NCBI RefSeq assembly: GCF_023715845.1
Contig: NZ_JAMBOR010000016.1
Span: forward strand, 1 to 64,000
Source of the DNA: Fictibacillus phosphorivorans
GTDB lineage: Bacteria > Bacillota > Bacilli > Bacillales > Fictibacillaceae
Direction: 5' to 3'
Length of the DNA: 64,000 nucleotides
Below the pieces are notes generated by a model. The model worked only from the letters and a program-made list of their open reading frames with translations. It made no database searches and was not told the DNA's origin. Of this stretch, positions 57,972-64,000 are shown one piece after another; the first letter of the stretch is position 1; every line of letters begins with the position of its first letter. The translations under genes and the position numbers were made by a program.

Positions 57972-58746
57972 AGAAAGCTGGCTGCACAAGGTTAACCCTG
58001 CACTTAAACTATTGATCCTAGCCATTCTTTTTGTTTTTGCGGTAACGATCCATCAATTAAATGTAATGATTCCTTTTACACTGACCGTATCGATCTTATT
58101 CTTCTTATGTACAGGTCAACCTTATCGGAACCTGTTCCTTATTCTGATCCCTTTTTTTCTCGTGTTTTTTTCAACGTCCCTTTCAATGATTTTATTTGGA
58201 AAAGGGGACACGACACTTTTTAAATGGGGGATTATACACGTTACAGAAGAAAGTTTATATCGAGGCGTACACTTAGGTTTCCGAGCACTTGTATTTGCAT
58301 TGATGGGTATAACCTTTGTTCTGACAACAAAGCCCGTTAAGCTTTTTTATTCTCTGATGCAACAACTTAAGTTGCAGCCAAAGTATGCTTATAGTTTTAT
58401 GGCAGCTATCCGATTGATTCCTATCATGTTTGAGGAATTTAAGACTATCCGAGATGCACAGAAAGTAAGGGGCTTACATAGTGAAAAAGGGGTATGGAGT
58501 AAGCTAAAAAGGATAAAAGCACTGCCCATACCTTTGCTTTCACAAAGTATTAGAAGAGCTTTTCGTATTGCTGTAGCGATGGAGGCTAAAAGGTTTAATT
58601 CGCTGCAGGAACGAACATTTTATTATCAAGTTGGATTTTCAACGTATGATCTATTATTTATAAGTTACATCGTATCATCAATTGGATTAAGTTATTGGCT
58701 TGCATCGGAATTTCCGCTTTTTCCGGTTACAGATGTAAGATATTAA
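57955..58746 (+). CDS. ykoC: ECF transporter T component (YkoC-like)
   Basis: This 263-residue membrane protein of the CbiQ/EcfT family has about five helices and the two coupling motifs near the C terminus: AIRLIPIMFEEFKTIRDAQKVRG and AMEAKRFNS. These carry the short Ala-Arg-Gly/Lys patterns that contact the ATPases. ATG 57955 has GAAGAGGG upstream and overlaps the ykoD end by 17 bp. It is the last gene of the operon. Confidence 0.9.
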   Translation: MNTPIKESWLHKVNPALKLLILAILFVFAVTIHQLNVMIPFTLTVSILFFLCTGQPYRNLFLILIPFFLVFFSTSLSMILFGKGDTTLFKWGIIHVTEESLYRGVHLGFRALVFALMGITFVLTTKPVKLFYSLMQQLKLQPKYAYSFMAAIRLIPIMFEEFKTIRDAQKVRGLHSEKGVWSKLKRIKALPIPLLSQSIRRAFRIAVAMEAKRFNSLQERTFYYQVGFSTYDLLFISYIVSSIGLSYWLASEFPLFPVTDVRY

Positions 58747-58796
58747 AGGGGCTGACTCAAAAGTGTAAAAGCTTTTGAGTTCAAGCCCCTTTTTTA
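58745..58796 (+). terminator. Terminator of the thiamine-salvage operon
   Basis: AAAGGGGCTGACTCAAAAG pairs with CTTTTGAGTTCAAGCCCCTTT with two bulges, followed by TTTT. It is similar in core sequence to the hairpin at 46504. Confidence 0.85.
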
Positions 58797-58822
58797 GTGT
58801 TCACAAAGACTTGAATATAGCA

Positions 58823-58973
58823 TGCGCGAAAAACCACCCGTTCTGCGCGAAGATCAGGAATTTTGGCGTAACTTGATGATTCTGCGGTACTCGAATATTC
58901 TGCGCGAAACGAAGGTCATCTTGCGTGAACGTGTAACAGATTAAAACACGTACCGTAGAAACAAGATTTTGAA
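58823..58973 (+). repeat. Tandem TGCGCGAA units and extragenic repeat, copy B
   Basis: Six degenerate units of TGCGCGAA begin at 58823, 58844, 58864, 58883, 58901 and 58922, a spacing of 18-21 bp. The last unit opens a block (TGCGTGAACGTGTAAC ... CACGTACCGTAGAAAC) that matches copy A at 46675. No ORF spans it. Confidence 0.6.
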
Positions 58974-58981
58974 CCAAGTAA

Positions 58982-59006
58982 AGTAGGCTGACGGTGGTCA
59001 GCCTAC
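58982..59006 (-). terminator. Terminator for the minus-strand small gene
   Basis: AGTAGGCTGAC/GTCAGCCTACT is a perfect 11-bp stem with a GGTG loop, located 7 bp after the stop of the gene at 59013. Confidence 0.75.
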
Positions 59007-59012
59007 TATTTT

Positions 59013-59309
59013 CTAAGGGTTTATAATTCGATCATTTTGTTTTAACAAAATGGTAAATTCACCTTTATTTAACTTTTGATATACAGGAAAGGGCACGTTT
59101 AATGTTTCTCCAGTTGAAAGAACTACTTTGTATTGAGGCTTTACGGTCATTGCAGTGCCAAAGTCAATTACTTGTTCTGACCGAATCTTGTTAACTATAC
59201 GCCCCCTATGCTCAGTAATCTTTAATTCTTCTTCAACAAAGCCTGTCCAAGCAAAATAAAGAAGAAAACCTGATAAAAATGTAGAAATAGTAATCAGAAA
59301 ACCTTTCAT
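59013..59309 (-). CDS. Small membrane-anchored protein
   Basis: This 98-residue protein has one N-terminal hydrophobic helix (about residues 4-22, FLITISTFLSGFLLYFAW) and an extracytoplasmic-type beta-rich domain of about 70 residues (YKVVLSTGETLNVPFPVYQKL). On the minus strand GAGGTGG precedes the ATG. The family is not recognised. Confidence 0.7.
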   Translation of the reverse strand: MKGFLITISTFLSGFLLYFAWTGFVEEELKITEHRGRIVNKIRSEQVIDFGTAMTVKPQYKVVLSTGETLNVPFPVYQKLNKGEFTILLKQNDRIINP

Positions 59310-59424
59310 AATTCCACCTCATTCTAGTATGAATCAAAAGCCTAATAATTATAGAAAGAGGGAAGGGAAATTTAAAAAGGATTTGCCGATTTCGTAACTA
59401 ATATTAACTAACATACAACATTCA

Positions 59425-60042
59425 TTACCCATCTTCGTTCTTGAAAGACTTAAGAAACCGATTATGGAACCTTGATAAAAAAAGTAAGGCGATGATCGAA
59501 CCTGCTAATGTAAGACTCATATCCCATTGGGCGTCCCACATATCACCTTGAGCACCAACAAAGTCTTTTGTTTCTCTATTTGAAAGGCGGCTTGCAATCC
59601 ATTCTGCAATTTCGTAAAGTGCAGCCAGAGAAAGCGTTAGATTTACAGCTATAAATTGAATCCATTTTCCAATAGGTAAAGTTGTTTTCAAGATTAATAT
59701 CTCACGGATAACGATTACGGTTAGTCCCTTAAGGAAATGCCCGAACCGATCATAGTGGTTTCTTTCTAAATGATAATGGTGTTGAATCCAATCAAAAAGT
59801 GGCACATCATCATATGTGAAATGACCGCCAATAAAAGTTAAAATCGTCAAAAGGGCAATGATGCTATATGAAAGGTTAGTCAGCGTTATTTTTTTATATA
59901 AAAAAAGTACAGTTAAAATAAGAAGAACGGATGGTCCGACTTCAAGGATCCATATTGGATAATGGGCCGGTTTAATGGATGACCAAATAAAAAAAACGAT
60001 TACCGTTGCCAGCAGAAATATATGAAAGTATTTTCTTTTCAT
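59425..60042 (-). CDS. DUF2238 (YjdF-like) membrane protein
   Basis: This 205-residue protein has six hydrophobic helices. The DUF2238 hallmarks are a GGHFTYDDVPLFDW loop, NHYDRFGHFLKGL and YEIAEWIASRL, with DAQWDM near the last helix. Conserved His, Asp and Glu residues suggest a metal or lipid site, but the function is unknown. ATG 60042 has GAGGGA about 8 bases upstream; GTG 60057 is part of that site. Confidence 0.82.
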   Translation of the reverse strand: MKRKYFHIFLLATVIVFFIWSSIKPAHYPIWILEVGPSVLLILTVLFLYKKITLTNLSYSIIALLTILTFIGGHFTYDDVPLFDWIQHHYHLERNHYDRFGHFLKGLTVIVIREILILKTTLPIGKWIQFIAVNLTLSLAALYEIAEWIASRLSNRETKDFVGAQGDMWDAQWDMSLTLAGSIIALLFLSRFHNRFLKSFKNEDG

Positions 60043-60147
60043 TTCAAAATCCCTCACAATCTAGGATTAGTATTGATTTTCTATAACGGATGTATACGTC
60101 TAGCAGCTTATTTAAAGTTAAATCAAACCAAAGGAAGTGAGAGCATC

Positions 60148-61017
60148 ATGACAAAAAAAATCGCTGTAGTTGTCCTGCATGGTATCGGAGATCAAAAAGA
60201 AGATTTTTCGGACGTATTTTCAGAAGATCTGACAAAACGATTTTCACAAAATCTAAAACCTTATCTATCTGCCCCGGAAGTAGAGTTAGTCATTCAGCCC
60301 ATCTATTGGGGCAGTGTGTTCAATGAGCGAGAAAATGAGATGTGGCAAAAACTATCAAACGCTGCAGAATTAGATTTTGCAAAGCTTAGACATTTTGTTA
60401 TCCACTTTTTTGGCGATGCCATTGCCTATCAGCCGTCTCCACATCACAATCCAAATTACCTAAAGGTTCATGAAGTTTATGCGAAGGGACTTCAAAAATT
60501 AAGCGAAAAGGCGGGAAAGGATGCCCCTTTATTCGTTATTGCTCACAGCCTCGGTACGGTTATAACTAGTAATTATTTTTATGATTTGCAATACATACCT
60601 GATAGAATTTCCGAGAATGTGAAAGAAAGCATGTCTGATACACCACTTGAACAAGGGGAGACATTAACAGGATTTTATTCCTTAGGAAGCCCGCTTGCTT
60701 TATGGAGTTTAAGATATGCTGACTTTGATGTGCCCATTCATGTCCCGTCACCTAAACTAAAACAATATTATCCTAGTTTGACCGGGGAATGGATAAATAT
60801 CTACGACAAAGACGATGTTTTTGGATACCCGCTCAAGCCTCTAAACACTGCTTATGATCAAGCAGTCGTATCTGATATTGAAATGAATAGCGGAAATTTA
60901 ATCAGCAGCTGGTCACCCTTGTCACATATGCACTATTTCACAACGACCGAGGTAATCAATACGTTAGGTGATGACCTGGCTGATGTTTGGAAACAAATTA
61001 ATTTAAAAAACAGCTGA
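60148..61017 (+). CDS. Alpha/beta-hydrolase, lipase-like
   Basis: This 289-residue soluble protein has the oxyanion segment VVLHGIGDQKEDFSDVF at the N terminus and the nucleophile elbow AHSLGTVI near residue 140. GSPLALWSLRY is a strand-6-like block, and an acidic/His pair follows in YDKDDVFGYPL and SHMHYFTT. Substrate and product are unknown. ATG 60148 follows AAAGGAAGTGAG; the longer frame back to 60022 overlaps the divergent gene. Confidence 0.8.
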   Translation: MTKKIAVVVLHGIGDQKEDFSDVFSEDLTKRFSQNLKPYLSAPEVELVIQPIYWGSVFNERENEMWQKLSNAAELDFAKLRHFVIHFFGDAIAYQPSPHHNPNYLKVHEVYAKGLQKLSEKAGKDAPLFVIAHSLGTVITSNYFYDLQYIPDRISENVKESMSDTPLEQGETLTGFYSLGSPLALWSLRYADFDVPIHVPSPKLKQYYPSLTGEWINIYDKDDVFGYPLKPLNTAYDQAVVSDIEMNSGNLISSWSPLSHMHYFTTTEVINTLGDDLADVWKQINLKNS

Positions 61018-61084
61018 TCCAATAACAACCGTTCAAGTCCAAGAATACACTGAAAAATGAACTTGCGAATTGGATGGGAATCAC

Positions 61085-61618
61085 ATGGATAATCAACAAA
61101 AACAAAGAATCGGTTCTATCATTCAAGCCATTGGAACGGTTCTATCTGCTTATGCGAATTCACCTAATAGATATCTAAGTACTACTTTCCTTGATGATCT
61201 AGATGTTATCGGAAATGCTCTGCAAGCAACAGGTAACGCATTGATAGCTGATGGACAGGAACCCTTGACTTTAAGCAGGATTGGAAATGAAGTACAAGCT
61301 GTGGGAAACACCACTGTTATTGCAGGAATGATCACGCCATTTGAAGATAGAACGAAACTAATTCTTAATATTAAAGGGAACTTGCTGCAATCATTTGGAG
61401 CAGGGGTTGTACTTGGAGATGAACTAGAGGATGAACCTTCATTGAGTAAAGCCATAAATGTAATTTCAAATATTTTACAGTCCGTCGGAAACGCATTACA
61501 AGCGCTTGGAGGAAAATATAAGTTGGATCATCCTTATGGTGACCAACAATACGCAGAGACTTTAAATTTTGTAGGAAGCTGGATTCAAGCAACGGGAGCA
61601 GTGCTTTCAACATTATAA
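61085..61618 (+). CDS. Repetitive Gly/Gln/Asn protein (DUF6944-like)
   Basis: This 177-residue protein is built from about six copies of an amphipathic unit with the pattern (I/V)GN-x-(L/V)QA-x-GN: IGSIIQAIGTVLSA, VIGNALQATGNALIA, IGNEVQAVGNTTVIAG, IKGNLLQSFGAGVV, ISNILQSVGNALQALGG and FVGSWIQATGAVLS. There is no signal peptide. It matches a Bacillus family I recall as DUF6944 (repetitive protein), role unknown. Its ATG 61085 has a weak GGATGGGA site. Confidence 0.75.
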   Translation: MDNQQKQRIGSIIQAIGTVLSAYANSPNRYLSTTFLDDLDVIGNALQATGNALIADGQEPLTLSRIGNEVQAVGNTTVIAGMITPFEDRTKLILNIKGNLLQSFGAGVVLGDELEDEPSLSKAINVISNILQSVGNALQALGGKYKLDHPYGDQQYAETLNFVGSWIQATGAVLSTL

Positions 61619-61645
61619 ATTAATAAAGAAAGGAGGAAATCAAGC

Positions 61646-61785
61646 ATGAAAATCTATGAAAAACAAATAAAAAATACATAGAAGAGAATAGTCCTTCTGC
61701 TGAATATTATCATTTATCAGTGTCCTGTCACTAAGTAGAAGAAGCTGAATCAGCAATGAATGATAGAAGAAATTATAGACTCTAG
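61646..61785 (+). pseudogene. Probable remnant of a short gene (frameshift plus stop)
   Basis: An ATG with a strong AAAGGAGGAA site opens MKIYEKQIKNT and stops at once. If one A is added to the A6 run near 61669, the frame continues as KYIEENSPSAEYYHLSVSCH, meets TAA, then reads VEEAESAMNDRRNYRL to TAG 61783. Good coding character in the shifted frame with a strong start suggests a recently broken gene. The family is not recognised, and a genuine 11-residue peptide is possible. Confidence 0.4.
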
Positions 61786-61818
61786 AGTAGGGAGAGTAGT
61801 AAAGATAAGAAAATAAAT

Positions 61819-61858
61819 ATTAACCAACCACATGACAATTATGAAAGGGTTGGTTAAT
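61819..61858. terminator. Inverted repeat after the AbrB-family gene
   Basis: ATTAACCAACC (61819-61829) pairs exactly with GGTTGGTTAAT (61848-61858) across an 18-base loop. It probably terminates the minus-strand gene ending at 61874. Confidence 0.6.
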
Positions 61859-61873
61859 AAAGTTAATTATTAT

Positions 61874-62968
61874 TCATTTTAACTCTTTTTTCTTCAAGCT
61901 AAGTCCTAGAATAAGTTTTAATAGGGGAGGAACTGCAAAGAAGATGAATAGGATTCTGAATAATTGATAGCCTGTAATCATGGATACATCTGCTTCTAAT
62001 TCATGTCCGATAATCCCCATTTGATCCGCGCCTCCAGGGGCAAGGCTTAAAAAACTGGTTATAGGTGAAAAGTGATACTGCCACATAAGCAAAAAGCTCA
62101 TACCCAGTGAAATACACACTAACATTAAACTACTGAAAAGAGCGACAGGGATAATTTTCGCTTTATGTTTTAATTTTTCTGGTTTTAGTAATAAACCAAT
62201 ATACCCTCCGATCATAAATTGAGAGATATCTAGAATAAGAGAAGGAAGAGGAGGACCTTGTACACCTGATACATTTAAGAAAGAGATCACTAGAATGGGT
62301 CCTAGTAAAAAAGCTGTGGGCAGATTAATCTTTTTCCCGATAAGAGCGGCTATCACAGAAATGGCAGCAAATAAAAGAATCTTAGGGAAAAACTCCTGCT
62401 CTCCGCCATTTTGGATAACTCCCGAAGTCATTTCCATCCCTTCTTTAGAAAACAAAGGGCTAAAAATAAGAAAAGGAACAAAAAAGATAATCATAATAAC
62501 CCTGATAACTTGAAAGAAGGTAACCGTAGTAATATCAATTCCTTTTGTTTCTTCGGCAAATGTTATGATCTGCGATAACCCACCTGGAATACTGCTAGTA
62601 AGAGCAGTGGGGAAATTAATATCGGTAATACGTGAAATTAAAAAAGCCATTCCCGTACATATGAATATAAGAAGAATGGTCATTAGTGCCATAGAGGGAA
62701 GTTTAGCTGTCATCGTAATAAGTGTATCCCGTGTAAAAGTAAGACCAATCGAGTAGCCAACTACAATCAATCCTGTATTTCGTATTTGGATGGGCCAGTG
62801 AAGCTTGACTACTAGATTAGAAACAATTAAAACGGCTGTCATCGGTCCTAACAGCCATGGGATAGGAAACTTTAAAAAGGAGAATAAAAACCCACCGATT
62901 AAAGCGGACAAAAGAGCGATCGTTATTTGGTGAAGCTGACTCATATTTTCATCTGATATCTTCTTCAT
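61874..62968 (-). CDS. AbrB-family membrane protein (PF05145-type)
   Basis: This 364-residue membrane protein has about ten helices arranged as two similar halves: FPIPWLLGPMTAVLI with LTSSIPGGLSQIITFAEE, and LPTAFLLGPILVISF with LSLAPGGADQMGIIGHE. This duplicated pattern defines the AbrB/ammonia-monooxygenase-like group. It is unrelated to the DNA-binding regulator AbrB despite the database name. Function is unknown; transport is likely. GAAGG lies 7 bases before the ATG on the minus strand. Confidence 0.85.
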   Translation of the reverse strand: MKKISDENMSQLHQITIALLSALIGGFLFSFLKFPIPWLLGPMTAVLIVSNLVVKLHWPIQIRNTGLIVVGYSIGLTFTRDTLITMTAKLPSMALMTILLIFICTGMAFLISRITDINFPTALTSSIPGGLSQIITFAEETKGIDITTVTFFQVIRVIMIIFFVPFLIFSPLFSKEGMEMTSGVIQNGGEQEFFPKILLFAAISVIAALIGKKINLPTAFLLGPILVISFLNVSGVQGPPLPSLILDISQFMIGGYIGLLLKPEKLKHKAKIIPVALFSSLMLVCISLGMSFLLMWQYHFSPITSFLSLAPGGADQMGIIGHELEADVSMITGYQLFRILFIFFAVPPLLKLILGLSLKKKELK

Positions 62969-63052
62969 AACAAAACCTTCTTTTGTAACTATAGTATTTA
63001 TGCTTTCTTACTATAGTATAGCATAAGGTTAACCTGACCAGTAGCAATTCGC

Positions 63053-63691
63053 TCAACTGGCTACTTTCTTTTTAACTTGTATCGTATCTAATATATGATC
63101 GATCCATCTTGAACAAAGATGAAAGAACCTTTGGTAGATAGGGCTTTGGATAAATGTATAGATAAAGGTGAAAACGAAAACTGGTCCACCGATCAATAAC
63201 CCAATGATTAACACAAAGCATTCCATTAAAATTCTTACTCGACTGATCGAAATTCCCGTTTTTTCCGCTAGCGACAACATGAATCCATCTCTTGGTCCTG
63301 CTCCAATGCCAGCTGCAGAATACATGCCGCCGCCAATTCCCATCAAAACGATACCTAAACATAATATAAGGACATCAAAAGGAAGACTTGATGCTTTTGG
63401 AAGCAGTTCAAAATATAAAAAAGTATCTACGAGCACCCCTACTAAAACAGCATTTAAAAATGTACCAATGTTTATGTATTTTCTATTAATCTTTAATGTT
63501 ATGGAAATCAGAAATATGCCTACGATAATATTCCATGTACCGATCGAAAAGCCGAACTTATCAAAAAGTGCGACATTTAGAACATCCCATGGGCTAATCC
63601 CTAAATATTTCACTTGTATGGCTATTGCGATTCCATAACTGAAAATACATAGTCCGATCACAAAAAAACACAACCTAATTCCATATCTCAT
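63053..63691 (-). CDS. YczE/YyaS/YitT-family membrane protein
   Basis: This 212-residue protein has five to six helices. GISPWDVLNVALFDKFGFSIGTWNIIVG and GIGAGPRDGFMLSLAEKTG are the conserved loops of this family. Function is unknown. ATG 63691 has GAGG 8 bases upstream, while ATG 63709 has no ribosome site, so the shorter form is annotated. Confidence 0.85.
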   Translation of the reverse strand: MRYGIRLCFFVIGLCIFSYGIAIAIQVKYLGISPWDVLNVALFDKFGFSIGTWNIIVGIFLISITLKINRKYINIGTFLNAVLVGVLVDTFLYFELLPKASSLPFDVLILCLGIVLMGIGGGMYSAAGIGAGPRDGFMLSLAEKTGISISRVRILMECFVLIIGLLIGGPVFVFTFIYTFIQSPIYQRFFHLCSRWIDHILDTIQVKKKVAS

Positions 63692-63844
63692 TCGCAAACC
63701 TCTTTTCATAAGTAAGTGTATAAATTAATGAGATTATAAAGGAAACGCATATAAAAATAAACTTATATGATTGATCGTTTTTAAAAGGAATAAAAGGACC
63801 TATGAGAAAAGGTTAAGTAAATAAATAAAAAAGGGAGAATTGAC

Positions 63845-64000
63845 ATGGAATTTATCGTTGATGCAAGTGAACATTATTTAGATGAGTTAACTGAAATGGG
63901 TGTAGACCTCTGGCCGGACAATGATTTCCACGAGTTGAGAAAGGAGTTTTCAGAACTCATTCATTCATCCAAAGATAAGGTGTTCTTATATATTAAGGAT
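63845..64000 (+). CDS. GNAT acetyltransferase, 5' part only (cut by window end)
   Basis: An ATG downstream of AAGGGAGAA opens a frame that runs to the window end (52 codons, no stop). The N terminus, with ELTEMGVDLWPDND, EFSELIHSSKDKVFLYI and similar spacing, resembles aminoglycoside 6'-N-acetyltransferase-type GNAT proteins. The acetyl-CoA site lies beyond the window, so both activity and substrate are unproven. Confidence 0.65.
   Translation, partial: MEFIVDASEHYLDELTEMGVDLWPDNDFHELRKEFSELIHSSKDKVFLYIKD

Noticed and set aside
1-64000. CRISPR arrays, tRNA or rRNA genes, insertion sequences, prophage genes
   Set aside because: I saw no regular 25-40 bp direct repeat with spacers, no cloverleaf or rRNA signature, and no transposase, integrase or phage structural ORF. 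Gene content looks vertical and ordinary throughout.

Overview
The window is a contiguous chromosomal piece from a low-to-moderate GC endospore-forming Firmicute of the Bacillaceae. The grounds are a KapB sporulation-kinase accessory protein, YppG/YppC-type proteins, GltC-GltAB, OdhAB, T-box and TPP leaders, strong AAGGAGG ribosome sites, frequent TTG/GTG starts and many U-tailed terminators. The protein set resembles Fictibacillus or a close relative of Bacillus; the genus is an inference from memory. There is no rRNA, tRNA, CRISPR array, prophage or transposase in the window.

Layout. 1-5.4 kb: three hairpins, a hypothetical gene overlapping kapB, nadE, a small membrane protein, D-amino-acid aminotransferase, a DUF502 membrane protein, and convergent DUF2515 and yppG genes. 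5.6-11.7 kb: proC, a nonsense-interrupted nucleoside deoxyribosyltransferase-like gene, a GDSL hydrolase, a DMT permease, an MsrA-MsrB fusion, a MATE exporter and a small hypothetical gene. 11.7-14.7 kb: T-box-controlled argS and rarD. 14.7-19 kb: odhAB. 19-26.1 kb: a gene-poor stretch with repeated palindromes and a decayed ORF, DAHP synthase-chorismate mutase on the minus strand, then a T-box-led aroC-aroB-tyrA-aroA operon. Together these cover several steps of the shikimate, chorismate and tyrosine route. 26.2-32.2 kb: katA behind a PerR box, cbpA, an ABC-F ribosome-protection gene behind a promoter, leader peptide and terminator (an apparent attenuator), and an FAD-Rieske oxidoreductase.

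32.4-41.5 kb: a heterodimeric ABC exporter, a TspO-like membrane protein, a SpoVB/YkvU-type flippase, an M24 peptidase homologue, an acetyltransferase and a protein with a HEPN-like RX4H motif fused to CBS domains. 41.7-46.5 kb: a formate module made of an FdhA/YjgC-type dehydrogenase, a DUF1641 partner and an OFA-family transporter. 46.5-53.9 kb: gltC divergent from gltAB. 54-58.8 kb: ppaC, then a TPP riboswitch controlling tenA-ykoE-ykoD-ykoC for thiamine-precursor salvage. 59-64 kb: small membrane proteins, an alpha/beta hydrolase, a glycine/glutamine repeat protein of DUF6944 type, a probable gene remnant, AbrB-family and YczE-family membrane proteins, and a GNAT gene cut by the window end.

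Most of the window is ordinary core metabolism. The parts most worth a second look are the ABC-F attenuator, the paired terminator-plus-GCGYGAA repeat elements near 46.5 and 58.8 kb, the HEPN-like/CBS fusion, the three TTGC-N5-RCAA palindromes near 19.2 kb, and three small decayed genes.
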